Assembly: GCA_030323885.1 (NCBI GenBank)
Contig: CM059186.1
Coordinates: 170,547,230-170,611,229, forward strand
Reading direction: 5' to 3'
DNA: 64,000 bases
Source of the DNA: Branchipolynoe longqiensis
Lineage: Eukaryota > Annelida > Polychaeta > Phyllodocida > Polynoidae
Part shown: one piece after another, positions 21,030 to 32,381 of the stretch
Position numbering within the stretch: the first letter of the stretch is position 1
Layout: each line of letters starts with the position of its first letter
The notes under the pieces: model-generated
Told to the model about the DNA's origin: nothing
The model's database searches: none
What the model saw: only the letters and a program-made list of their open reading frames with translations
Position numbers and translations under genes: made by a program

Positions 21030-21330
21030 AAACATGGATTTCCCCCCATAGGATTAGCATTCCCAGGGAATCGCGGAAAATTACCGGAAGTCAGGTTTCA
21101 ACTCTCCTTGTGACTATTTTAGCGCCCATGCCTAACTCTTTCTTGTTTGGGTTTTATGTTCTAGCAACATCTAAGGTCATATAAGAACAGGATTCTGACT
21201 AATCAATTGTTGTTATATATAATACATGTATATTATATATATATAATATACTGACATTTTCTGAACATTGATCAGTGAATATCAACAATTGCGGAAATCC
21301 GCAAAATCGCAGAGATCTTTAATCCCTGAT
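21030..21330. repeat. Dispersed repeat shared with 56.2 kb
   Basis: Shares CCCATAGGATTAGCATT at its start and GATCTTTAATCCCTG at its end with 56195-56432, with different middles. The end read outward on the minus strand starts CAGGGATTAAAGATC, reminiscent of hAT-type termini; this is a weak hint only. A SINE-B tail fragment lies inside (21143-21200). Confidence 0.5.
21143..21200 (-). mobile_element. SINE-B tail fragment
   Basis: GGGTTTTATGTTCTAGCAAC and CTAAGGTCATATAAGAACAG match the SINE-B 3' end. Confidence 0.65.
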
Positions 21331-21451
21331 ATATGTACTATTTAATGTATTATGTGAATATAAATAGTGGCTGTTGTCCATAATGTTTTGAATGTCTTCT
21401 CTTGTGAATCGTGAGCAACGATCAGTTAATGGTCACTGTCAATATATACAG

Positions 21452-21805
21452 GACAAGTCGGGATGGCTGAATAAGTTGAGCATCCGTCTCCTGTTTTGGG
21501 AGATTGGGGTATCCGAACTCATGGGTTTATGGGTTCGAATCCTGGTCGACTCAAACCGATAACTTAAAAATGTATACTTGTCGCTTCCTAGCCTGGCGCT
21601 CGACATTATTAGGATAGGGTAAGGACTGGTTGGCTCAGTGTCAGGATAATGTGACTAAGTGGGATATCAGGCCAAGGTGCTGGCGGCCTAGTCTCCCAGT
21701 GGGGCAGCACTTTTAAAGTTGCCATGAGTGTGCACTGTCACAAGTCGGTACCCGTCCTGATATGACCTTAGATGTTGCTAGGATGTAAAACAACAAAAAC
21801 AAACA
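21452..21805 (+). mobile_element. SINE-B copy, full length
   Basis: Complete forward copy: head GGGATGGCTGAATAAGTTGA with B box GGTTCGAATCC, body AATGTATACTTGTCGCTTCC, and terminal GTTGCTAGGATGTAAAACAA. About 354 bp. Confidence 0.88.
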
Positions 21806-23239
21806 ACAAATACACAATCAATATATATATAGACAATATGATATAAGTAAATATATGCTGTATAGCTATAATCAGTGACGATTCTTACCTGTAGAGCTCT
21901 CCTCTGTTATTTGCATTGCGTCAAGTTCTAAGAATGACTAGAACCCGACGCTGCACATTTCGCCTGGATCAGCCTATTGTTCAGTTCAGGGGTGGCGGGT
22001 AGGTAGCATAACACATAAAAGTGGATAGAGATCTTGTCATGTGAGCAGGAATGAGAACAGGTCAGACCTAAAACGGTGGGTTGTTAACCAAAAGTGACTG
22101 TCCTTTATTGAGCATACAGTTACATGGTGATTCTCCCATTATTTTATTACGGATATTGTGTCATTTAAAAATCGGTGGAAGTATATTAAATGTCAAATGT
22201 TCTTCAAACACTTTAATATGTGCCAAACATAAATAAAATGTGTGATTATGTTTGAATAAAAAAACTACTACTACTGCATCAAATTTAAGTGGAGTTCTCG
22301 CCTAGTCCCCTGGCCTTTGCCAGGCAGAGGTGTGGGGGTTTTCTGCTATTATCGCTCAGCTTCAAAGTTGTCAACCAAAACAATGTTGTTGTAGAAACAT
22401 GCGTGGAGCATGCCAATTTTGAGAACTGCACACACAAACCATTATTTGGAGAAATAATTAGTATTACTAATTTATTTGATGCTAAAAATAAAATAATCAA
22501 GGTTTTAGTCTGGCTCACTGAGTTCTCGCAAGCATGACAAGAGTCCAGTTTATTTCCGGTGAGCTAGGATGCGCATGTGAAAGTTCAAATGCACTGGGAC
22601 GAATTCAAATGTGCTCGAGCGAGTTCAGACATGCTGGTTGCTCTCTTCATACTTACGCTGTTTATGCATACTCTCAGTGGTCCACAACTGGTTCAGCAAA
22701 GGCTGTGGTATGTGCTTCCTATATGTGGGAAAGTGCATATAAAAGCCCCCTGGCTGTTTATCGCAAAGAGTAGCCTATGTGGCAGCAGCGGGTTTCCTCT
22801 GAAGAAATATGTCAGAATGATCATACATTTGACGTCCAATAGCCGATGATACAAAAATCAATGTGCCCTAGAGGCATTGTTAAATGGGCAGACCGAATCC
22901 TTATGACGATGAGAAGCGGCGTCCGTCTCTCCATCAGGCTGGGGTTTGCCTCAACAGACGCCGTCAGCTGCTACCCAGAGTGTGGGGCCGTGGGAACCGG
23001 CTGCGGGCGGGGGGCGGGGGGGGGGTGCGGGGGCGGGGGGGGGGGGGTGTGCATCTTGCCTTTTTGATGAGCTTTGTCTGTTTGTGGGCTGGGACGCGAA
23101 GTGGGGGTTTTAATGCTGCCGGCAACTTTGAAGTGTGTGTTCGACTCCACTGTGCCCTCTCAACAGGCCGGGCACAAGTGAATCGACACGCACAAGCGCA
23201 AACTGTAGTTAGGCACCTCTTTTCTCTGCCTTGCAACTA
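21806..23239. other. No gene seen
   Basis: No recognisable domain in the small open frames at 22289-22537, 22534-22849 or 22884-23252. A G-rich run is at 23003-23050. Confidence 0.5.
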
Positions 23240-23917
23240 TAGGCTATTGTAGAAACAGCGCATTAATGTTATGATATTATAACGCTACTTCCTATACTAC
23301 TCTAATGTTACAGCATTTTATTATATAGGGACAGTATAGAATCAGCACATTAATCTAGCATTATGATGCTATAATGATTCTTCCTATACTACTCTAATAG
23401 TACATTATTTTATTCTTTTGGGTTATTATAGAAACAGCTCATTAATTATATACTAATGTTGCATTATTATATATTATTGAAACAACACATTAATCTAATA
23501 TTAAATTATCATGTTTCTTCCAATACTACTTAAATGTTACATTATTATAGTACATAGGCCTAATATAGAAACAGTTCATTAATCTAATATTATGATGCTA
23601 TAATGATACTTCCGACGCTACTCAAATGTTAGACTATTTTATTCTATTGGCTATTTTGAGACAGTTCATCAATCTAATGTTATGATGTTATACTGATACT
23701 TCCTATGCTACTCAAATGTTACACTATTCTATTTTATTGGGCTATTTTGGAAACATTGCATCAATCTAATGTTATGATGTTGTAATGTTACTTCTTATGC
23801 TACTCAAATGTTACATTATTTTATTCTGGAGGGCTATTGTAGAAACAGTTCATTGATCTAATATTATGATGCTAGGATGTTCCTTCCTATACTAGTCTAA
23901 TGTTTCATGATTTTATG

Positions 23918-24548
23918 ATCATCCTCATCATCATGCTCTCGGTTGCGATGCGACAAAGACTGCTTTCATTACTTGACTGCCGCTCTCCATTTAGCTCTCT
24001 GCTGTGAGAGTTGCGTCCATGAGTCGGTCTTAATGTCTCTCAGCTTCAGGTTTCTCTTGATGGTATCCTTGAACCGGAGATGAGGGCGCCCTCTCTTTCT
24101 GTAACCAGAAGACAGTTGAGAATAGAGTATCTGCTTTGGTAGCCTGTCTGATGACATCCTCATGAGGTGTCCAGTCCACCGGAGTTTCTTTTTGATCAGA
24201 AGATCTTCTATAGAGGCCAGCCCCGTCCATTCGAGTATTTCCTTATTTGTCACTTTGTCCTTCCAGGTTAGCCTCATGATTGAACGCAGATGTCGCATCA
24301 TGAAGGCCTGCAGCTTTTTCACCTGTCGTCTGTACACTGTCCAGGCCTCAGCTCCGTATAGTAGGGTGGATAGCACGATTGCACGGTAGATCTTACCTTT
24401 GACCTGAATGGACACATGGTGGTTGTTCCAGAGTCTCTGGCGTAGTCGGCCGAAAGATGCGCTAGCCTTGGCCATCCTCCTCTGTATTTCAGCATCAATG
24501 CGTCCATCACTTGATATAGTGCTTCCGAGGTAGGTGAATTCCGGAACA
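23918..24548 (-). mobile_element. 5'-truncated LINE fragment within the 93-bp array
   Basis: CAT-rich tail at the left, truncated at the equivalent of FTYLGST in the ORF. GATTTTAT is present at both edges (23910-23917, 24549-24556), consistent with a target-site duplication. Confidence 0.87.
23969..24475 (-). pseudogene. LINE ORF C-terminal fragment, frame intact
   Basis: A minus-strand frame of 168 residues, uninterrupted to the natural stop. It covers QRRMAKASASFGRLRQRLWN, LLYGAEAWTVYRRQ, LRWTGHLMRMSSDR and the final KWRAAVK. It lacks endonuclease and reverse-transcriptase catalytic motifs because of 5' truncation. It is useful as a reference: it keeps the two bases whose loss shifts the frame of the full-length copy at about 38450 and 38609. 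Confidence 0.85.
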
Positions 24549-24665
24549 GATTTTATTTTATAGGGTTATTATAGAAACAGAACATTAATCTAATATTATG
24601 ATACTATTGTTGCACTATTTTATTCAATACTGCTATTATACAAACAATGTGTCAACCTAATATTA

Positions 24666-25395
24666 TGTAGCAGCTCAATTTGCAGGATGTCTTGTAGTAG
24701 AATTCCACCACCAACCCGCCCTCTGGTGGAAGTGGCAAGAACCAATGTTTTGGGTAGCAGCTCACTGTGCAGTATTCTCTCTGGAAAAGGTCAAATAAAG
24801 GATATCCACCACCAACCCGCCCTCTGGTGGCAGTGGCAAGAACTAATGCTTTGGGTAATAGTTCACTGGGCAGTATTCTCTGATGAAAAGGTCTAATAGA
24901 TATCGACCCCAACCCGCCCTCTGGTGTTAGTGGCAAGAGCTAATGTAGTGGATAGCTGTTCACTGAGCATGCTCTTTGGAAAAGGTCTAATAAAGGATTT
25001 CCACTGCCAACCAGCCCTCTGGTGGCAGTGGAAAGAACTAATGTTGTGGGAAATAGTTTACTGTGCAAAAGGTCTCTCTTGAAAAGGTCTAATGGATATC
25101 CACCACCAACCCGCCCTCTGATGGCTGTGGCAAGAACTAATGTTGTGGATAATAGTTCACTGTGCAGTATTCTCTGATGAAAAGGGTAATACATATACAC
25201 CGCCAACCAACCCTCTGGTGGCAGTGGTAAGAACTAATGTTTTGGGTAGGAGCTCACTGTACACGCTCTAGGCAAAAGGTCTAATAGAGGATACCCTCCA
25301 CCAACCCGCCTTCTGGTGGCAGTGGCAAGAACTAACGTTTTGAGTAGTAGCTCACTACCCATGTACCATGCAAAAGGTCTAATATATAGATATCG
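24666..25395. repeat. 98-bp tandem repeat, seven copies
   Basis: CCAACCCGCCCTCTGGTGG recurs near 24712, 24812, 24911, 25008, 25107, 25204 and 25301, with conserved GGCAAGAACTAATGTTTTGG and CTCACTGTGCAGTATTCTCT. Confidence 0.9.
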
Positions 25396-25422
25396 GTGAG
25401 TCTTGAGGAATGAACATGGACT

Positions 25423-25733
25423 AGACGGGGTGGCCAAATGAATTGAGCGTCCGTCTCCCGTCTTGGTAGATTGTGGTCGAATCAAACCAATGACTTAAAA
25501 ATGTATACTTGTCACTTCCTAGCCTGGCGTTCGGCACAAATAGGATAGGACAAGGACTGGTTTGGGTCAGTGTCAGGATAATGTGACTGAGTGGGATATC
25601 AGGTCATGGTGATGGCAGCCTGGTCTCCCAGTGGGACAGCACTGTAAAGTAAACGTGAGTGCACACTGTCGCAAGTCGGTACCTGTCCTGATATGACCTT
25701 AGATGTTGCCAGGACGTAAAACTTCAACAACCA
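25423..25733 (+). mobile_element. SINE-B copy with damaged B box
   Basis: Forward copy from GACGGGGTGGCCAAATGAAT to GCCAGGACGTAAAACTTC. The B box region is shortened (TGTGGTCGAATC), so its own pol III promoter is probably weak. Confidence 0.85.
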
Positions 25734-27342
25734 ACTAGCCAGGAATGAACATCAGGGTGAAGCTGTTCATGGATATTTCCACTGATGAAAGGTAGCTAAG
25801 CAACAAATATTAAATCGTCTTCTGGACCTGTTATATAACATATATATAAGGAGTGAAATGTGTTCTGTGAGTATGACAAGATATATACTGACCATCTGCT
25901 GTGATTCATGTTGTATTGTGTATGGTGCATGTGTACCATGTGTTGTTTGTTAAAATGAACCTTTGATATGATTTCGACAGAATGTGCTTTGTTCAGTTGT
26001 GTGACTTTAGATAAATAATATGAACACAGCATTTCAGCTCTAGTCCCTTTTGGTGTTTTTTTTTTTTTTTAAATACATACAATATCAAAATTGCATAACA
26101 AAAATTATAACATTTTATTTCTAGTTAAAACAAAAACAGTTCTAAATAAAATAAATAAAGAGGAACTCAAGAGAGTTAGGTAAGTTGGCTAATAATACCT
26201 CAATCTAGCCAGCAGTATTTATAATTTCCATCTGTCAAAATTAAAAATTCATACCAAGTGTAGTTAAGGATTGAAAATCTATTGAACTACTCTCAAAAGC
26301 AAAGGCTATTCCTTTCCTCTTTTGGTTCTGCTTGACAGTTTACTATGAAGCGTGCTTGGTTTTGGGGAGTTTCGTAAACCAAAAAAAAAAAACACAAAAA
26401 AACTACACTAGACTCAAAATAACTGAAAATGAGGGATGGGGGGGGATACAAAAAAGTGGGGGAGCGTTGGGTTTGGGTGGGGTTCTTTTTTTGTATAATT
26501 TAAAAAAAAGGTAATTAAAAAGTAGATATGGGTGATGGTTGATGGTAATAAAAGAGAACTAGACATGTACGGAATTGTACTCTAGCACAGGAACCGCGCA
26601 CACGGCAACACACGAGACTACACTTTAATTAAAAATGTCACTTCACTGGTACGATGTGGTGCAATTGTTTATCCATGTTGTGGGTCTGTGTCGGTCGGTC
26701 CAGCGGAACCTTGGCTTACTCTGTTAGCCTGTCCCGCTAGGTACCCTCAGCTGGAGAGAAAACACAACAGGGCAGCATGTTATTAGCAGTTTGAGCACAT
26801 GACACATTGACAGTGTGACTTGGGTGCGCGCGGCGGGCGGTGTGTCGTCGTGTGTTTGGTGACGGCCTCTGGCAGCTGAGAAGACGGAAACACAGGCACA
26901 TTTAGTAAGTAGCAAGGTTCACTTTTCTGCGTTGACATCTAGTGTCAAAATTCACTTTGGTGTTGGCTTAGATTAGTTTGTTTGTGTGTGTGTGTGGGTG
27001 TTTTTTTTTAATGGATTTATTTACCCTGCTCATAATAGATAAGTTTTCACCGCTGGGCAGTACTAGTCCAATTTGATTCAAATCTTTTGAATTTAGTTTT
27101 TTGTAATAATTTTTAGTTTTTGTTTGTTTCTTGTTTATGGCTTGTCACTGTTTGTGAGTGAGTGAATGAGTGAGTGAGGGAGGGAGGGAGGGAAAGTTTG
27201 AGTGAAGGTGTGGGTGCGGTGTGGGTGTGTGGTGTGGGTGTGGGCGCGATCTGGATGCAGGTGCATTGGCATTTAGTTCAAAATTCACTTTGGCGTTGGC
27301 TTCATATAGTTGAGCTCTTGCTGTTGTTGTACATGTCAGTTT
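25734..27342. other. No gene seen; homopolymer tracts
   Basis: T-run near 26058-26070, A-runs near 26380-26403 and G-run near 26440. Unique-looking otherwise; the small frames at 26332 and 26724 show no domain. Confidence 0.5.
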
Positions 27343-27345
27343 AAC

Positions 27346-27396
<51 letters not shown>
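27343..27396. repeat. AT dinucleotide microsatellite
   Basis: About 26 AT units. Confidence 0.95.
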
Positions 27397-27397
<1 letters not shown>

Positions 27398-27432
27398 AGT
27401 TTTTGAGTTATTTATTTATTTGAGTTGCTTTT

Positions 27433-27570
27433 TCCCGTCTTAACACCATGTTAGCTGCCGTTCTAACATCATATAAAGTATCACCTTAACACCATCTTAG
27501 GTTCCTTTCTAACATCATATAAAGTATCATCTTAACACCATCTTAGATGTCAACATAGCACCGTCGTAGG
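27433..27570 (+). repeat. Tandem repeat of about 60 bp, two to three units
   Basis: CTTAACACCATCTTAG and CTAACATCATATAAAGTATC alternate. Confidence 0.7.
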
Positions 27571-27576
27571 TATTGT

Positions 27577-27655
27577 CGTGGGGATGGGGTGGGGGTGATC
27601 AAAATGGGAAATACTGCGCCTCGAGCAGGATTCGAACCCACACCTCTTGTATTAT
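27577..27655 (-). mobile_element. SINE-A fragment
   Basis: Tail and T-arm only: GGGGGTGATCAAAATGGGAA then TGCGCCTCGAGCAGGATTCGAACCC. Confidence 0.72.
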
Positions 27656-27808
27656 TATACATCTACGACAGACAGATGACTGGTGGGTTTTAATGTTTGT
27701 GGAACCGACAAGATAATATATCTTGTACTACCACTGGGCTATATCGCCTTCTGTAATTTTGGCTATTTTGTTTGTGAGTTGGATTTTGCTGTCAGTTGAC
27801 GCAAGTCT

Positions 27809-27975
27809 CATCATCATCATCATCATCATCATGCTGTCGGTCAGGATGCGACAAAGACTGCTTTCATTACTTGACTGCCGCTCTCCAACATTTCATGAAA
27901 GCTGCCTGCAAAAGTGTTGAAGTGCTGCTGGCTTTTGCAAGTTACCACCAGCACTCTCTCGGGGAGTAAATAGAG
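27809..27975 (-). mobile_element. Internally deleted LINE derivative (167 bp)
   Basis: The plus strand reads a CAT tail, the LINE 3' terminal 60 bp, then jumps at about 27887 to the LINE 5' region (complement of CATGAAATGTT back to CTCTATTTACTCCCC). A 14-bp duplication GTTGACGCAAGTCT flanks it (27795-27808, 27976-27989), so it moved as a unit by LINE machinery. The whole catalytic ORF is missing. Confidence 0.88.
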
Positions 27976-27989
27976 GTTGACGCAAGTCT

Positions 27990-28565
27990 AACCACTTCAA
28001 AACTGCATCAGAGATAGATTTTGTCATCATTTGACAGGGATCTGACCATTTAGGTTTTTCGTTTAAGTTTCAAAGTAGGAATGTGAATGTGATTGATAAG
28101 ACTTATAGAAAGGATGCCACTAGGGTTTCGCGGTGAATGTGGCTCTTTTTGCTGATATGACAATAAACCATCAGCAAACAATCAATCAAGTATTGGTGAT
28201 TGGATCTCACAAGAAAGTTCATGGCAGGTCACAAATATTGTGGACCAGTACACTGTCAATAATAACCACAATATCACCAACTTATGTATAATTAGTGTAA
28301 ACACCCACACCTTTACGTTGACACGTATTTACCCAACACCCACAACAAAGTTCTTCCACATTCCTGAATATTGGAACATGTTGCACCTTGTCTAGAACAT
28401 CGTAAAATAGTCTATGTGCAGGACCCCCCAGGACACACCGAGGCGTCATGAATCGTCCAGGGGCATCGTGGAACCTGACTAGATTACAGAGATATATAGT
28501 GCTTGGAATTAGATTACATTACAATGTTGATCAAATCTCTCGACACATTAACCAGCGCAGTGACA
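27990..28565. other. Nothing recognised
   Basis: Unique-looking sequence. A possible ORF start at 28448 runs into the tandem repeat below and is not called. Confidence 0.45.
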
Positions 28566-28670
28566 ACAAAAATGTGTGTGTGTCTAGAGAGTACACCACA
28601 CATGTATGTGTGTCTAGAGAACAGTGCACACATGTATGTGTGTCTAGAGAGCAGCGCATACATGTACAGA
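28566..28670 (+). repeat. 33-bp tandem repeat, three copies
   Basis: ATGTGTGTGTCTAGAGA plus about 16 variable bases, three times. Confidence 0.85.
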
Positions 28671-28755
28671 ATGTCGGAAAAAGCCCCACCACAGTTTCAG
28701 AGACGTACCATAAATACAGACGACATTGTTATGCGTATTCTCCGGACAAACTATG

Positions 28756-28925
28756 GGGGCATTCGACTGGGCCTCTCTATCCGAATATCAAAATATTTCC
28801 GAACAAATTCCTATTCGACTGGGACCGGAAGTGGGTTCATATACCGATGATTCGGATGTGTGTATGTGGCTCCATCCGATCCATCCGTAAATCTTGCGGA
28901 TAGAAAGGGCCCAGTCGAATGCCCC
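28756..28925. mobile_element. 170-bp MITE
   Basis: Left end GGGGCATTCGACTGGGCC and right end GGCCCAGTCGAATGCCCC are exact inverted repeats, extended by CTATCCG inside. The flanks CTATG (28751-28755) and TTATG (28926-28930) suggest a 5-bp or shorter duplication. No ORF. Confidence 0.82.
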
Positions 28926-28930
28926 TTATG

Positions 28931-29215
28931 TTTGCCCACGTCCTGCTCCACTCTCTCTCTACGACAACTCGACGCCAGAGAGGCGGGGAACCAGGCCGGA
29001 GAGTGAGCGCTGGGACGAGAACTGGTTTCGGGGAACGCCTGCCCAACATCGCAATCATCCTCCACTCTCCCAGCACAGTCTGCCCGCCCGTCACCCGCCA
29101 CACACGGCCGCGCTGCGACCAGAGATCCGCTTGGAGCGGCGTATCCATGGTTTCTCGTTGTCAAGACAGCGGGCCATTAGGCAATGTCTGTTTCCTTTTA
29201 GTCATTCGTGTTCAC
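28931..29215. other. Nothing recognised
   Basis: GC-richer unique-looking sequence. Overlapping open frames show no known domain. Confidence 0.4.
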
Positions 29216-29640
29216 CATACTATATTTGGAAACCTCTCCTCCTTCCCCTCTCACCCCTCCCTCCGTCCTTCCCTACGGCCCCTCCCTCCCCCCGTCCCTC
29301 CGTCCGTCCCTCCATCTCTCTCCTCTCTCCCGCTCCCCCCCCCCTCTGTCCCTCCCCCCTCCCCCCCCGTCCCTCCCTCCCTCTCCTCTCTCTCCCTTTC
29401 CTCCCCCTCCCGCCCTCTTTCCCTCCCCTTCCTCACCTACCCCTCCCCTTCCCTTCCCTGCCCCCTCCCTCCCTCTCATCCCCTCCCCTTCCCTCCCCTC
29501 CCCTCCATCTCTCATTCCCCCCCCCCTCCCTCACCCCTCCTCCCTTCCCCCCCACTCCTCCATTTCTCCTTCCCTCCTTCCCTCCCTCTTTGCATTCCTC
29601 CCCCTCTCTGCTCTCCCCCACTCAGTAACCCGTTCCCCAC
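29216..29640 (+). repeat. CCCTCC polypyrimidine tract
   Basis: About 420 bp of almost pure C/T on the plus strand. Proline/serine-rich frames are artefacts. Confidence 0.92.
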
Positions 29641-29689
29641 GCATAAGATAGTATTTCAAGTCAAATGTAAGCTTAGTGTTTTGCAATGA

Positions 29690-29775
29690 ATTCATGAATT
29701 CTTGAATGAATGAATTCATGAATGAATGAATATATAAATAAATAAATGAATAAATAAATAAAAATAATAAATAAA
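29690..29775 (+). repeat. GAAT/AAAT microsatellite
   Basis: TGAATGAATGAATTC then AATAAATAAATG units. Confidence 0.85.
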
Positions 29776-30066
29776 TGCAATATCGCTAGCACTAGATGTG
29801 ATGGTGTGTCGTGAGCATGCATCTTGGATCTTCAGGGCCGTAGCTAGCGGGGGATAGGGGGTTTATTGCCCCCCTCCCCCCCCCCCCCCCCCCCCACACA
29901 CACACAAAAACAACAACAAACAAACAAAACCGCACATACAAAACAAACAAGCAAAATACCCTATGTAACCACCCTCAAATGGCTGCATTTTAGAGCTTCT
30001 AGATTTCTAAATATTCTGGTGGGGGGTTACGCAACCACCCCCCCCCCCCTGCCCACACACACACCT
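29776..30066. repeat. C-runs, AC and AAAC low complexity
   Basis: C-runs near 29870-29895 and 30036-30048 with AC repeats. Confidence 0.6.
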
Positions 30067-30822
30067 GGGCCCGTATGCACGAATCGGGGTTAGTGCCTTA
30101 ACTGCGGCTAAGGTATCCACGCAGGGCTAAATGTGAAAATTCGGTATGCACCAATCGGAGTTAGGGCTAACCGCCGACCGTAGCCTCGGCTAAGCTAAAC
30201 CATTTTCAAATCAGGTTTTACTGCTAGCCGGGGCGGTTAGTGTGCGTGTATGGATGTCAATCTATTCAATGCGATCATATTTAACAGAATTACATACGCA
30301 ATAAGTGAAATTTTATCAATTTAACCCTAAATTCGAACCGTTATTAAGGCTACTGCCGCATTGGCGGTGATATTAATAGTTATATTTTCGAATCGACGAT
30401 CGTGCAGTCAACAAATCGCCGCCGCCGCCAGTATGGAAAGCGACGTCGATGCAGCGGCTGCGGCGATTTGTTTACTTTACGTTCGCCGATTCGAAAATAT
30501 AATTATTAATATCGCCGCCAATGTGGTGTTAGCCTTAATAACGCTTCGAATTTAGGGTTAAATTGATCAAATTTCACTTAGTACGTATGTAATTCTGTTA
30601 AATATGATCGCATTCAATAGATTTGAGCCAAATATATGGGAAGAAACGCAGAGGGAATTCCCAAATCTATAAATAAAGTCACGGTTAGCTATCCGCAGCG
30701 GCTAAAACATTGGTGAATACCGATCCACACATTTCTCCAACCTCCCGCTACCCTGAGGTAGCTAACCGCGGCTAGTGCCTTAACTCCGGCTAAGCCTAAC
30801 CCCGATTCGTGCATACGGCCCC
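30067..30822. mobile_element. Foldback MITE, 756 bp, type 1 ends
   Basis: Ends GGGCCCGTATGCACGAATCG and the complement of CGATTCGTGCATACGGCCCC. The inversion continues far inside: left and right halves both carry TTTAACAGAATTACATACG, ACCCTAAATTCGAA, ATATTTTCGAATCG and CAAATCGCCGCCGCC in opposite orientation, so most of the element can fold on itself. No ORF. A relative is at 59121-59834. Confidence 0.85.
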
Positions 30823-31020
30823 TAGTGTCTCGCACTTTCAGCACTCGTCTGTTCTAAGAATCACCCCCCCCCCTTCCCAACACCGAATTCTGACATTCCT
30901 TCAAAAATGTCTTCTCTAACATTAGCATTGCATTGTTTTCATTTGGTGCAAATGGTGGCCTAACTGTTAGTACGACGGGTTCTTCTGGGCTGTATCGGCA
31001 GTGAGCATTCCTCAATAAAG
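30823..31020. other. Nothing recognised
   Basis: Short spacer with a C-run at 30864-30873. Confidence 0.4.
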
Positions 31021-31490
31021 TTGCCCGAGAGGAGGCGGGTGAGGGGCGGGGTGGGGGCGGGAGAGGGGGCGGGAAAGGCGGGACAGGGGTCGGGAGAGGC
31101 GGGAGAGGCGGGAGAGACGGGAGAGGCGGGAGAGGGTGGTGGGGTGGGGGCGGAAGAGGGGAGAGAGGGGCGGGACAACGGGCAGGAGAGTCAGGAGAGG
31201 TGGAATAGTGGCTGGAGAGGGTGGAGAGGGGGGAGGGAGAACGGGCGGGAGAGGCAGGAGAGGGGGAATAAGGGCGGGAGAAGGTGGAGAGGGGCGGGAG
31301 CAGCGGTGGGAGAGGGGGCGGGGGAGGGGCCGGGGGAGGGGCCGGGGAGGGGTGGGAGAGGGGTTGGGAGAGGGGGAGGGAGAGGGGGCGGGATAGGAGG
31401 CGGGAGAGGAGTGGGAGAGGAGTGGGAGAGGAGGGGGGAGAGGCGGCGGGGTGGGGGCGGGGATGGGGGTGGGTGTGGGGGGGGCGGGGT
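31021..31490 (+). repeat. GCGGGAGAGG minisatellite
   Basis: Purine/G-rich imperfect repeats; no gene despite long Gly/Arg or Pro/Ser open frames. Confidence 0.88.
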
Positions 31491-31536
31491 GGCGGTGGAA
31501 CCAGCTTCGCATGGTTTTAGTTTGAGGAATTTTATT

Positions 31537-31840
31537 GTGTGGTATAAAGCATTCATATGAATATTATTGAGGATGGAACCCTGCATGTATTGAATGTCGT
31601 GGAGGGGGATTCAAACCCGCCACCCCTCCACGCTGCTTGGTCGGTGTGGACGACCCACAGAAGGACTGAGGGAAGTCTAGCCTGCCATGTGTCAGGCGCA
31701 TGAGCCTAGCCTCCAACGTCCGGTAGGGCCGAGGCAAGTCTAGTCAGGAAATGTGTCAGGCGCATGCGCATACCCACTAATGTCCAACGGCCTTTCCTCT
31801 ATATCAGCCCATTTGAATCCAAGCTTTAGCTTGAAGCTGA
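31537..31840 (+). repeat. Terminal repeat A1
   Basis: Starts GTGTGGTATAAAGCATT and matches 33833-34138. It includes a palindromic GCGCATGCGC (31760-31769) like an NRF1-type promoter site and a B-box-like GGATTCAAACCC on the minus strand. It probably contains the element's promoter by position. Confidence 0.75.
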
Positions 31841-31885
31841 CGTGCACCTACCTACCTAGCTGACCTAGCAGGCTGACCAGGCGAG

Positions 31886-32312
31886 ATGCTGGTCGATATA
31901 TGTGCGACGGGTGAGGAGAACGCCGTAGAAACTGCGGAGAAGTCGGTGGCGCCCAGGAATCTCCACATGGCGCGCCGGCGAGAGCTCTTGTGTCGCAGTG
32001 GAAGACTACGAGGAGGACGACGAGGAGACGGAGCTGCGACGGTTGGTGGCGGCAAGAGCACGGGAGCATCGGAAGAAGGAGCTGCGTGTGTTGCTGGACT
32101 CAGGATCACCAGAGGAGGAAACTGTGATGGCGGTTCGGGCAGCGAAAAAGAAACCGTCCAGGAAGAAGAAGGCAGAGGCGGCCGGCGACCCGGATGACTC
32201 CCCAACAGACAGCAGCTCTGATGAGGGCTCTTTGTCAGACAATGACTCCGGCAGGAGGAGGAGGCGCAAGCACAGTAAGTTTGCGTTAAACAAATACACT
32301 ATGAACGAGTAG
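31886..32312 (+). pseudogene. Gag-like ORF1, N-terminal part, frameshifted
   Basis: ATG 31886 opens a frame reading MLVDICATGEENAVETAEKS. Near 31985-31997 coding character moves to another frame (from VEDYEEDDEETELRRLVAAR onward), which stays open to a stop at 32312. The product is very acidic, then Lys/Arg-rich, with a Ser/Asp patch (DDSPTDSSSDEGS) before RRRRRKHSKF. This is the kind of charged, low-complexity N-terminus seen in ORF1 proteins of DIRS/Ngaro elements. A single indel near 31990 would explain the break. Assignment rests on its position after A1 and on the zinc motifs downstream. Confidence 0.45.
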
Positions 32313-32381
32313 CGCTTGAAAAAACTTTCTGTAATGGAGCTTGTCTACATGGCCTAATCTGGGTCATGAAGCGCGGGAAGC

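Larger units (their letters stand above)
23240..24665. repeat. AT-rich tandem repeat of about 93 bp, about ten units
   Basis: Diverged units with AGAAACAGTTCATTAATCTA, ATTATGATGCTATAATGATA and CTTCCTATACTACTCTAATG recur every 86-97 bp. The array is split by a LINE insertion at 23918-24548 and resumes after it. Confidence 0.8.

Noticed and set aside
28448..28903. 151-residue ORF
   Set aside because: Central part is a 33-bp tandem repeat and its end overlaps a MITE; no domain.
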